Shown: piece after piece, positions 8,213 through 15,263 of the stretch
How positions within the stretch are numbered: the stretch's first letter is position 1
Layout of the letters: the number at the start of each line of letters is the position of its first letter
DNA from: Micromonospora sp. BL4
Lineage (GTDB): Bacteria > Actinomycetota > Actinomycetes > Mycobacteriales > Micromonosporaceae
Direction of reading: 5' to 3'
Assembly (NCBI RefSeq): GCF_003667505.1
Contig: NZ_RCVJ01000179.1
Location: 1-42,491 of the forward strand
DNA: 42,491 nucleotides
Position numbers and translations under genes: made by a program
The notes under the pieces: generated by a model
Told to the model about the DNA's origin: nothing
Databases searched by the model: none
What the model saw: the letters and a program-made list of their open reading frames with translations, nothing else

Positions 8213-8994
8213 GCCGGCCAGACCACATGGACGTCGCCGCGTACGCGCTGGGCGTCCTCGACGAGCAGGACACCGAGCGGTTCGAGGAGCATCTCGCCAC
8301 CTGCTGGGCCTGCGCGGCCGAGTTGGAGACGATGGTGCCGGTGGTCGGGCTCCTGTCCGACATCGACGGCGAGACGATGATGGCGCTGGAGCAGACCGCG
8401 ACCGACCCGGCGTTGCTGGACCGGACGCTGGTGGCGGTCCGCGCCGACCGGCGGCGCACCCGGTTCCGCCAGTTGCTCGCGACCGCCGCGGCGGTGGTGG
8501 TCTTCGGTGGCCTGACCGGGATCGGCTTCGTCAGCGTGACCGACAACGAACCGCCGGGGGTGCTCGCCGAGCCGACGTTGAACGCACCGGGGAACGAGCC
8601 GCCGACGAGCGCCCCGACCGGGCCGCCTTCCGGCCCGGGGGTCGGCGGCAACGAGGAGGTGGAGGGCGACCAGGTCGACGCCACCGACCCGACCACGGGT
8701 GTGCAGACGACGATGTTCCTGGTCACCAAGGATTACGGCACCCGGGTCAACTTCAGCCTCCAGCGGCTGCCCGGCCCGCTCGTCTGCCGACTGGTGGTGC
8801 AGCGCAAGAATTCGACCACGGAGGTCATCTCGAGCTGGTCGGTGCCGCCCGGCGGCTACGGCACCAACGCCCGCCCGCAGGGCCTCGAGTTGAGCGCTTC
8901 GACGTCGGCCCCGATCGACGACATCAAGCAGATCCAGGTGCAGTCGGTGAACGGCAACGGGGTGGCCAGCCCGCTGGTCACGGTGCCCATGTAG
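8209..8994 (+). CDS. Transmembrane anti-sigma factor with zinc-finger (ZAS) motif
   Basis: A 261-residue partner of the upstream ECF factor. Residues 1-45 hold the zinc-binding anti-sigma motif H-x3-C-x2-C (HLATCWAC), preceded by MDVAAYALGVLDEQDTERFE, a segment typical of anti-sigma domains that clamp sigma. One membrane helix lies near 84-106 (LLATAAAVVVFGGLTGIGF). A Pro/Gly-rich linker follows, then an extracytoplasmic beta-rich domain of about 100 residues. That sensor domain (QTTMFLVTKDYGTRVNFSL onward) is not a family I recognise. Release of the sigma factor would need proteolysis or a redox/zinc change; which one cannot be read from the sequence. Confidence 0.88.
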   Translation: MSRPDHMDVAAYALGVLDEQDTERFEEHLATCWACAAELETMVPVVGLLSDIDGETMMALEQTATDPALLDRTLVAVRADRRRTRFRQLLATAAAVVVFGGLTGIGFVSVTDNEPPGVLAEPTLNAPGNEPPTSAPTGPPSGPGVGGNEEVEGDQVDATDPTTGVQTTMFLVTKDYGTRVNFSLQRLPGPLVCRLVVQRKNSTTEVISSWSVPPGGYGTNARPQGLELSASTSAPIDDIKQIQVQSVNGNGVASPLVTVPM

Positions 8995-9006
8995 GTTCGC
9001 GTACCG

Positions 9007-9045
9007 CATCGGCGTCGGCCATTATGACAATGGCCGGCGCCGATG
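9007..9045 (+). terminator. Strong intrinsic-type terminator hairpin
   Basis: A 17-bp stem (9007-9023 pairs with 9029-9045, one G-U wobble, otherwise perfect) with a 5-nt loop starts 12 bp after the anti-sigma stop. There is no T-tract, as is common for actinobacterial terminators. It separates the sigma/anti-sigma unit from the lipoprotein gene. Confidence 0.8.
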
Positions 9046-9106
9046 TGTCGTTGCGTCGGCACCGGTCCGCGTACGGGCACACGCACGGGTGCCCGGGTCG
9101 GTTCAA

Positions 9107-9125
9107 TCAATTCACGTGAAATTGA
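9107..9125. promoter_or_regulatory. Candidate operator palindrome upstream of the lipoprotein gene
   Basis: A perfect 10-bp palindrome TTCACGTGAA (9111-9120) is flanked by TCAA on the left and, after one extra A, TTGA on the right. It lies in an A/T-richer patch about 20 bp upstream of the putative -35. A dimeric regulator could bind it; which one is unknown. Confidence 0.45.
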
Positions 9126-9145
9126 CCACTGTTACTCCTTCAACC

Positions 9146-9173
9146 TTGACAGCGCTCCTGCCGTACCTATGGG
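9146..9173 (+). promoter_or_regulatory. Candidate promoter of the SCP-repeat lipoprotein gene
   Basis: TTGACA (9146-9151) is a perfect housekeeping -35 hexamer. After 16 bp comes TATGGG (9168-9173), a weak -10. This leaves a leader of about 20 nt before the GTG at 9200, which contains the ribosome-binding site. The -35 match is good and the -10 is poor. Confidence 0.45.
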
Positions 9174-9199
9174 TGAACTGCCAAGAATGAGGAGGGCAC

Positions 9200-9850
9200 G
9201 TGGCACAGATGAAGCGGACCGTCATCGTCGCGAGCGCGATGGTCGCACTAACGGCCTGCGCTCCCGCGGGTTACGACGGGGCGAACTCGAGCGCGGCCGA
9301 GCCGGTCGCCGTCGCCGCGGCCGAGCCCACCGCGGCGGCTGAACCCGAGGCCTCGGCGTCCGCGGAGGCTGCCGCCGCCGACGCGCCGCCGCCCGCGGAC
9401 GTCGAACTGACCGCGCAGTTGATCGGCAAGAAGGTCGCCCGGATGGGCAAGGTGGTCACCGATCAGGACGGCTGGATCCTGTACCGCTTCGACAAGGACA
9501 CCGCCGACCCGCCCGCGTCGAACTGCGTGGACAAGTGCGCGCAGGTGTGGCCTCCGGCGCTGACCGACGGCGACGCGCAGCTCACCGGCGTCTCGGACGA
9601 CAAGGTCGGCAGCGTGACCCGGCAGGACGGCACCCGCCAGCTCACCGTCGGCGGCTGGCCGGTGTACCGCTACATCGGCGACAAGAAGCCCGGCCAGTGG
9701 AAGGGCCAGGCCGTGGGCGGCACCTGGTTCGTGGTCCAGCCGGACGGCAAGAAGAACCTCAGCTGCCTGCCCACGTCGACGCCGAAGGCGGTCGCACCGC
9801 CGGCGGACAGCGGGTCGGACGACGCCGGCAGCTCCGGCTACTCGTACTGA
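9200..9850 (+). CDS. Secreted SCP-repeat (PF03640-type) lipoprotein
   Basis: A 216-residue exported lipoprotein. The signal peptide ends in a lipobox, ALTAC, with lipidated Cys20 when read from GTG 9200. An Ala/Glu/Pro-rich spacer (about 25-65) follows. Two repeats of the secreted-repeat type come next: VVTDQDGWILYRFDKD with ASNCVDKCAQVWPP (about 75-110), and QLTVGGWPVYRYIGDKKPGQWKG with GTWFVVQPDGK (about 135-175). The tail is Ser/Gly-rich. A Shine-Dalgarno GAGGAGG ends five bases before the GTG; ATG 9209 is an alternative. Proteins of this family are often linked to ECF sigma loci. Their biochemical role is not established. Confidence 0.85.
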   Translation: MAQMKRTVIVASAMVALTACAPAGYDGANSSAAEPVAVAAAEPTAAAEPEASASAEAAAADAPPPADVELTAQLIGKKVARMGKVVTDQDGWILYRFDKDTADPPASNCVDKCAQVWPPALTDGDAQLTGVSDDKVGSVTRQDGTRQLTVGGWPVYRYIGDKKPGQWKGQAVGGTWFVVQPDGKKNLSCLPTSTPKAVAPPADSGSDDAGSSGYSY

Positions 9851-10061
9851 GTCCGGGCGCCACAGGGCGCGGTGGTCGGTCGCAGCCGGGGAGGGCGCGG
9901 CCGGCCACCGTCGTTGCTGAACAACGTCCGGGTTCCGCGGCGTCACCCGCTTCGACAACGACGCCGCCGCTCGGCACCGGACGGGTACACCCCACCGTCC
10001 TTTGTTCCGGTACTCTTCCGGCCGCTGCGGCTCTGCGGCGACCAGGGAGAGGGAACAGATC

Positions 10062-12125
10062 TTGACCACACTCATCGCCCTTCTCGTGGCCGTCGTGCCT
10101 GGGGCGCTGCTCGGCTTCGCCCTTCCGCCCGGCCGCTACCGCTGGGCCGCCTGGGCTGCCGCTCCCGCCCTGACCCTCGGCCTGATCGCGCTGGCGATGG
10201 CCTGGCTGCCCACGCTCGGGCTGCCGGACAGCGCCCTGGCGACGCTCGTCGTGGAGCTGCTCGTGGCCGGCGCCGCGGTCGCGCTCTCCCGGCTGCTGTC
10301 CCGGCGCACGGCCGACAACCAGCGGCCGACCGCCGAGAGCGGCGCCGACGACACGGACGGCGACCAACGCCGCTCGCTGGCGTCGCGCTTGCGGGTGCGG
10401 CCCGTCCTGCCGCGCCGCGCCGACCTGATCGCCATCGCCGTGCCGTCGGTGCTGAGCGTGGCGTACGGCTGGGCGATGGTGGGGCGACTCGTCGCCACTC
10501 CCGGCTGGGACGCGATGAACCACGGCTACATGGCGAGACGCATTCTCGACACCAACAGTGTCGACATCTCCTCGGCGTGCAGTTCGGGTTCGACCGACAC
10601 GGTCACCTCGTGCGAGTTCTATCCGCTGGCGGAGAACGTCGCCTGGGCGCAGGCGACCCACCTGTCCGGCGGGTTGATGAGCACGACGATGACCGCGTGG
10701 GCGATCGTCATCGGGCCGCTCGCCCTGGTCGCCGGCATCTACGCCGCCGTCCGGATCCTCCGCGGGGGACCGGTGATCGCGGCCGCCGCCGCCACCGCTC
10801 CGATCTTCCTGGGCCCGATGTGGACCTCGCTGATCACCGGCCGGGTCAACGAGCAGACCGCTCCCTGCCTCGCCGGTGGGGTCGCCCTGCTGCTCGCACT
10901 CGCCCTGCGCGGCCCGCACCCGATACGGCTCGGCCTGCTGGCCGGTCTGGGGGGCGCCGGCATCGTGATGACGCACTCGTACGACGTCCTCTTCGTCGGT
11001 GCTCTCGCGCTCGGTGTACTCCTGGTGGCGAGGGGTGCGTTGACGTGGCGCCGCAGCGCGGCGGGCATCGGGGCGGCCGCCGTCGCGGGCCTCGTCTCGA
11101 TCGTGCCCCTGCTCGGCGTCATCCTGGGCGCCGGTGGTGAGCGGATCACCGAACCGCCCGACCTGCTCGGCCAGTGGGGCAAGGCGATCGAGTACTGGGT
11201 CACCGATCCGCAACGCTACGTGCTGTGGGCCTACCCGTTGCCGGACACCTCCAAGGACCAGATCTACGGGCCGGCCGTTCAGGTTGGCCTCTGGATCGCC
11301 ATCGCCTGTCTGCTCGCGTCTCCCCTGTCGCTGGTGCTGCCGCAGGTGCGCTGGGCCCGCCCGTGGCTGCTGGCCGGCGTGCTGTTCACGCTCGTCGGGA
11401 TCTGGACCGTCGCGTCGGGTTCGTCGGCCGCGCGGGCCCTGGCCAGCCTCTGGTACGGCGACAGCGAACGACCCCGTGCGATGATCTTCCCGGTCTACGG
11501 GATCCTCACCGTAGCCGGCGCGATGGTCATCGGGTTGGGAATCCAGTGGCTGCTCGTGCGGCTCGTCGCCCGCGCCGGGGCGCTGCGCGGATCCGCCACC
11601 CCCGCCGCCGTCGCGGCCTCGCTCGTGGTGCTGAGTTTGGCGTCGCTCGCCCTGGTGCCGGACACCTGGCGTCCGCTGCGGAAGGCGATGGTGCAGCGGG
11701 CGCCGGTCGGGCAGGAGTACCCCCGGGCCTTCGAGTGGCTGGCCGAGCACACCCCGCCGGGCAAGGTGGTCGCGTACGACCGGCACCGGCAGTTCATGAG
11801 CTGGTCCTACGCCGACTACGGCACGCCCACCCTGTTCGGCATCCCGCCCCTGGAGAAGGTGGGCCGGGAGAACTACACGGACCGGTGGCGGGCGTTCAGC
11901 TGGCTGGTCAACAACAAGAAGGCGCCGAAGGACCAGGGCTGCACGGTACGCCGGTTCGCCATCGAGTACCTGGTGGTGGGCGGCCGCGACTACAAGGGTT
12001 GGCCGGCGAACTACGAGCAGGAGCGGCTCGACGACAGCAACCGGCTGACCCTGGTCCACCGGGAGGGCCACGTGCGGATCTACCAGGTCACCGATGCGGG
12101 GCGGGCCTGCTCGTCCGGCCAGTGA
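10062..12125 (+). CDS. Polytopic membrane protein, GT-C-like (DUF6541-type) glycosyltransferase candidate
   Basis: A 687-residue protein with about 12 predicted membrane helices and a soluble C-terminal domain (about 530-687). I place the start at TTG 10062, preceded by GGGAGAGGGA at 10045-10053; the first residues then form a membrane helix (LIALLVAVVPGALLGFALP). The first large extracellular loop contains GWDAMNHGYMARRIL. Its Asp sits where GT-C enzymes carry a catalytic acidic residue. The C-terminal part (VVAYDRHRQFMSWSYADYG) also resembles this family. Such enzymes use polyprenyl-phosphate sugars outside the membrane. It lies upstream of the Stealth genes, which suggests a role in the same surface glycan. 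Family assignment is from memory; activity is inferred. Confidence 0.65.
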   Translation: MTTLIALLVAVVPGALLGFALPPGRYRWAAWAAAPALTLGLIALAMAWLPTLGLPDSALATLVVELLVAGAAVALSRLLSRRTADNQRPTAESGADDTDGDQRRSLASRLRVRPVLPRRADLIAIAVPSVLSVAYGWAMVGRLVATPGWDAMNHGYMARRILDTNSVDISSACSSGSTDTVTSCEFYPLAENVAWAQATHLSGGLMSTTMTAWAIVIGPLALVAGIYAAVRILRGGPVIAAAAATAPIFLGPMWTSLITGRVNEQTAPCLAGGVALLLALALRGPHPIRLGLLAGLGGAGIVMTHSYDVLFVGALALGVLLVARGALTWRRSAAGIGAAAVAGLVSIVPLLGVILGAGGERITEPPDLLGQWGKAIEYWVTDPQRYVLWAYPLPDTSKDQIYGPAVQVGLWIAIACLLASPLSLVLPQVRWARPWLLAGVLFTLVGIWTVASGSSAARALASLWYGDSERPRAMIFPVYGILTVAGAMVIGLGIQWLLVRLVARAGALRGSATPAAVAASLVVLSLASLALVPDTWRPLRKAMVQRAPVGQEYPRAFEWLAEHTPPGKVVAYDRHRQFMSWSYADYGTPTLFGIPPLEKVGRENYTDRWRAFSWLVNNKKAPKDQGCTVRRFAIEYLVVGGRDYKGWPANYEQERLDDSNRLTLVHREGHVRIYQVTDAGRACSSGQ

Positions 12126-12471
12126 CGGTTCGCGACCGGCACCGACGGAACAGCGTGAAGCGCAGATCGCACCATTTGCCGGATGTAGTCCGAACGGACA
12201 GTTACCCCGAGGTGAGGAGAGGGTGTTCGGGCGGAGATCACACTGGTACCTTTCCGCTGCGCGACCGGTGTGGTGAGCCGGCCGCCGGTGTGGCATGCCC
12301 GCACCGGCGATGGGACGTCGTCGACCGCTCACCGGTCGACGACAGGAAACGGGGGCAAGGCGTGGGAAGCAGGGTGATCGTCGCCCTTCCGCGGTCGGAA
12401 CGGAGTGGCCCGGCCCGCCCGCGCCGCCGGATCGCGAATGGCGCGCGGACGCTTCGGAACGGTGGTCGAGG
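12126..12471. other. Intergenic region before the Stealth operon, probable promoter
   Basis: This 346-base gap has no convincing ORF. It contains a short inverted repeat GTCCG-AA-CGGAC near 12188-12199 and a perfect hairpin at 12317-12343 (listed separately). It has no T-tract and no clear consensus promoter, although a promoter for the glycan genes is expected here. Confidence 0.4.
12317..12343. terminator. Perfect 11-bp hairpin, possible terminator or leader structure
   Basis: GTCGTCGACCG (12317-12327) pairs perfectly with CGGTCGACGAC (12333-12343) across a 5-nt loop. It sits 190 bp after the membrane protein stop and 129 bp before the Stealth ATG. It could terminate upstream transcripts or act in the leader of the glycan operon. 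Confidence 0.45.
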
Positions 12472-14280
12472 ATGAATCTGCGTGCCCACCGCGTGGTGCC
12501 GAAGGCGTACCGGGACCGGCTCATCCAGCTCGTGCCTCCCCAGCGGCAGCTCTGGCTCGTCCGCCGGCTGACCCAGGTCACCGCCCGGCGCTCCCGGACC
12601 GCACCCGGTGAGGTTCGTCAGGTCCGCGACGTCGACGGCCACCGGGTGCAGGCCCGGGTCGTCGAGGAGGCGACGCCGCTGACGCTCCGGCAGCGCAACA
12701 TCGACCTGGTGACCCGGGCGCTCGACGAGGCCGGGGTCGACGGTTTCCACGTCCGGCACGCCGACGACCTGCGCAGCGCGATCGCCGTGCCGCACACGCA
12801 CCGGGCGACGGTGCTCCGGGCGCTCGGTCGGGTCACGTCGACCGACGAGGTCACCCTGCGTTTCATCGACGCCGGCCGCCGCGAGGTCGACGCCGACCAC
12901 CACGACGCGATCGCACAGGTCTTCCACGCGGTCACCGACCCCTTCGGTCACACCGTTCTCGGCAGCGCCTTCGCCTGCGAGGTCGAGTTCTGGCGTACGG
13001 TGTCGCCGCCGGAGAAGCCCGGGACGGACCTCGTCGCGCCGCGCGGAAACCAGGTCGCGACGGCCGTTCCGGAGTCGGGCGAGACGATCCACGTCCCGGC
13101 GTCCCAGCTCAGCCGCTTCGCCCCGGCCGGCGGGCCGGCCACCTACCGCACCCGGGCCGAGTTCGCCGGCCTCGGCCACGAGCACGTCACCTTCCCGATC
13201 GACGTCGTCTACACCTGGGTGGACGGCGACGACAGCGACTGGCAGACACGGAAGAACGCGGCCCTGCGCGAGCACGGGCAGGCCGAGATCAATCTGGTCG
13301 GCGCACACGACTCCCGCTACGCCAGCCGCGACGAGCTGCGGTACTCGCTGCGCTCCGTGCTGTCGTTCGCGCCGTGGGTCCGACAGATCTACCTGGTGAC
13401 CGACGACCAGGTCCCGCCGTGGCTGGACGTCGAGCACCCGATGGTGCGGGTGGTGCGCCACCGCGAGATCTTCGGTGCCACCGGCCAACTGCCGACGTTC
13501 AACTCGCACGCCATCGAGTCCCGGCTGCACCTCATCCCGGGCCTCAGCGAGCACTTCATCTACGTCAACGACGACATGTTCTTCGGGCGCCCGCTGCTGC
13601 CGACCACGTTCTTCCACGCCAACGGCATCTCGAAGTTCTTCCCGTCGCCGGCCCAGTTGGACGTCGGCCCGGCGACCGTCCACGACGCTCCGGTGACCGC
13701 GGCCGGCAAGAACAATCGCCGGCACATCGAGGAACGGTTCGGGCGCACCATCACGCAGAAGATGCGGCACGTCCCGTACCCGCTGCGCAAGAGTGTGCTG
13801 GAGGACATCGAGCGGCACCTGCCGGCCGAGGTGGTGGGCACCGCGGGGCATCAGTTCCGGCACCCGAAGGATCTGTCCATCCCGTCCTCGTTGCAGCACT
13901 ACTGGTCGTTCTTCTCCGGCCACGCGGTGCCCGGGTCGATCCGCTACACGTACGCCGACCTGGCCGACCCGTCCACGCCGGTGAAGCTGGCCAACCTGCT
14001 GACCCGCCGGCACTGTGACGTGTTTTGCCTGAACGACACCGACTCGGGCGAGGTCCTCCTGTCCGAGCAGCTCGCCATGCTGACCGACTTCCTGTCCGCG
14101 TACTTCCCGTTCCGGGCGCCGTTCGAGCTTCCGCCCGAGGTCGAGGCAGAGCGGGCGAGGATGACGGCGACGGCGCGGGCGGCGGCGTACCTTCCGGAGA
14201 CCACCGCTGTCCCCCGCGAGCAGGCCTCCGCGCCGGGCCGGGTCGACACGGGGACCGACGAACCCGAGTGGATCCGATGA
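12472..14280 (+). CDS. Stealth family sugar-1-phosphate transferase (capsule-type)
   Basis: A 602-residue Stealth protein. The family includes bacterial capsule polymerases and human GlcNAc-1-phosphotransferase; they move a hexose-1-phosphate from a nucleotide sugar to an acceptor. CR1 is near 242-256 (IDVVYTWVDGDD). CR2 runs about 281-400 (RDELRYSLRSVLSFAPW, IYLVTDDQVPPWLD). CR3 is near 410-435 (AGKNNRRHIEERFGRTITQK), and CR4 near 513-522 (FCLNDTDSG). Residues 1-230 form a module shared with the third Stealth protein here. ATG 12472 is chosen because the N-terminus then aligns with that paralogue (MNLRAHRVVPKAYRDRL against MIALRIYRALPQPLRRRL); GAGG touches the ATG. The stop overlaps the next gene (ATGA). 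Confidence 0.93.
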   Translation: MNLRAHRVVPKAYRDRLIQLVPPQRQLWLVRRLTQVTARRSRTAPGEVRQVRDVDGHRVQARVVEEATPLTLRQRNIDLVTRALDEAGVDGFHVRHADDLRSAIAVPHTHRATVLRALGRVTSTDEVTLRFIDAGRREVDADHHDAIAQVFHAVTDPFGHTVLGSAFACEVEFWRTVSPPEKPGTDLVAPRGNQVATAVPESGETIHVPASQLSRFAPAGGPATYRTRAEFAGLGHEHVTFPIDVVYTWVDGDDSDWQTRKNAALREHGQAEINLVGAHDSRYASRDELRYSLRSVLSFAPWVRQIYLVTDDQVPPWLDVEHPMVRVVRHREIFGATGQLPTFNSHAIESRLHLIPGLSEHFIYVNDDMFFGRPLLPTTFFHANGISKFFPSPAQLDVGPATVHDAPVTAAGKNNRRHIEERFGRTITQKMRHVPYPLRKSVLEDIERHLPAEVVGTAGHQFRHPKDLSIPSSLQHYWSFFSGHAVPGSIRYTYADLADPSTPVKLANLLTRRHCDVFCLNDTDSGEVLLSEQLAMLTDFLSAYFPFRAPFELPPEVEAERARMTATARAAAYLPETTAVPREQASAPGRVDTGTDEPEWIR

Positions 14281-15263
14281 ACGCGCCCAAACCGTTGGCG
14301 CAGCCCCGCCTGTTGCAGGCGATGTACGGTGCCCGCCGCCGCGCCGGCCTGGTCACCGACCGGCTCGTCGAGCGGGTCACCCGCCTGCGGCACGACCCGG
14401 TCGCTGGGCTGCCACCGGCCGACTGCGACTTCTTCGCCGTGCTCGACGGGCGCACGCTGCACGTGCACGCGGTGCTGCCGGCCGACACCGAGCCGGCCGA
14501 GCGGGCCGAGATCTTCTTCGTCCGCGAGGGCGACACGCTCCGCTGCCCGGCGACGGTCCGCCGGGAGGACGGTCGGCTCGCCGTCGAGGTGGTGGCCCGT
14601 CTCGGTGCCTCCGCCGACGAGATCGCGCTGGGCAAGGGCACCTGGTCGGTGGGGCTCGCGGTGGACGCCGGCGCGGCAGGTGAGCGTCGCTTCTCCCTGA
14701 CTCTCGACGAGACCCCGGAGCGGGACGGACCGACCGTGGGCAACCCGCCGCACCCGGTGTCCGGATGGCTGTACCGGCCGGGGCGCAGCGGCAACGGGCT
14801 CGCGCAGCTCACCGTCACGGGCGCGCGCGCCCGGGCCGAGGTGGTCCAGCTCGCGACCGGCCACGCCGAGGCCCGGATCCGGGCCCGGTTCCTCGGCGTA
14901 CGGCCGCAGGACGCTCCGGCGGTGGTCTTCACGCCGCGGGGCGGTGGCGCCGACGTGGTGGTGCCCATCCTGCCGGTCGGAAACGACTTCGAGTTCGTCG
15001 TACCGCTCGCCGAACTGGCGCCGGGCCGGCCGGGCGAGGAGGTCATCTGGGAGGCGTGGGTGCGCACCTCCGCGACCCGCATGGTCCGGCTCGGCCGATT
15101 CCTGCACGACCTCGCCGACCCACGCACGGTCCTGCGCGTCAGCCGGGCCGTCCTGCCGCTGGACGGCGAACAGTTCGTTGGTTACCGCCCGTACTACACG
15201 GCGGCCGGCAATTTGGCGGTGGCTTGCCTCCGCTTCACACGTTTCACGGGGATACCGAGTTGA
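14277..15263 (+). CDS. Conserved-context protein of unknown function in glycan operon
   Basis: A 328-residue soluble protein that I do not recognise. There is no signal peptide or membrane helix. After a basic N-terminus (1-50) it seems to hold two beta-rich halves (about 50-150 and 165-285). Both contain alternating-hydrophobic strands such as CDFFAVLDGRTLHVHAVLPA and EFVVPLAELAPG. A short basic C-terminal tail contains LDGEQFVGYRPYYT. It overlaps the Stealth gene upstream (ATGA) and the GT4-Stealth fusion downstream (TTGA), so it is translated with both and probably works on the same polymer. An accessory carbohydrate-binding or scaffold role is conceivable, but nothing in the sequence proves it. 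Confidence 0.8.
   Translation: MNAPKPLAQPRLLQAMYGARRRAGLVTDRLVERVTRLRHDPVAGLPPADCDFFAVLDGRTLHVHAVLPADTEPAERAEIFFVREGDTLRCPATVRREDGRLAVEVVARLGASADEIALGKGTWSVGLAVDAGAAGERRFSLTLDETPERDGPTVGNPPHPVSGWLYRPGRSGNGLAQLTVTGARARAEVVQLATGHAEARIRARFLGVRPQDAPAVVFTPRGGGADVVVPILPVGNDFEFVVPLAELAPGRPGEEVIWEAWVRTSATRMVRLGRFLHDLADPRTVLRVSRAVLPLDGEQFVGYRPYYTAAGNLAVACLRFTRFTGIPS

Noticed and set aside
9759..12581. 940-codon antisense frame over the membrane protein gene
   Set aside because: Arg/Gln/Gly-rich non-protein-like translation opposite a convincing polytopic membrane protein.
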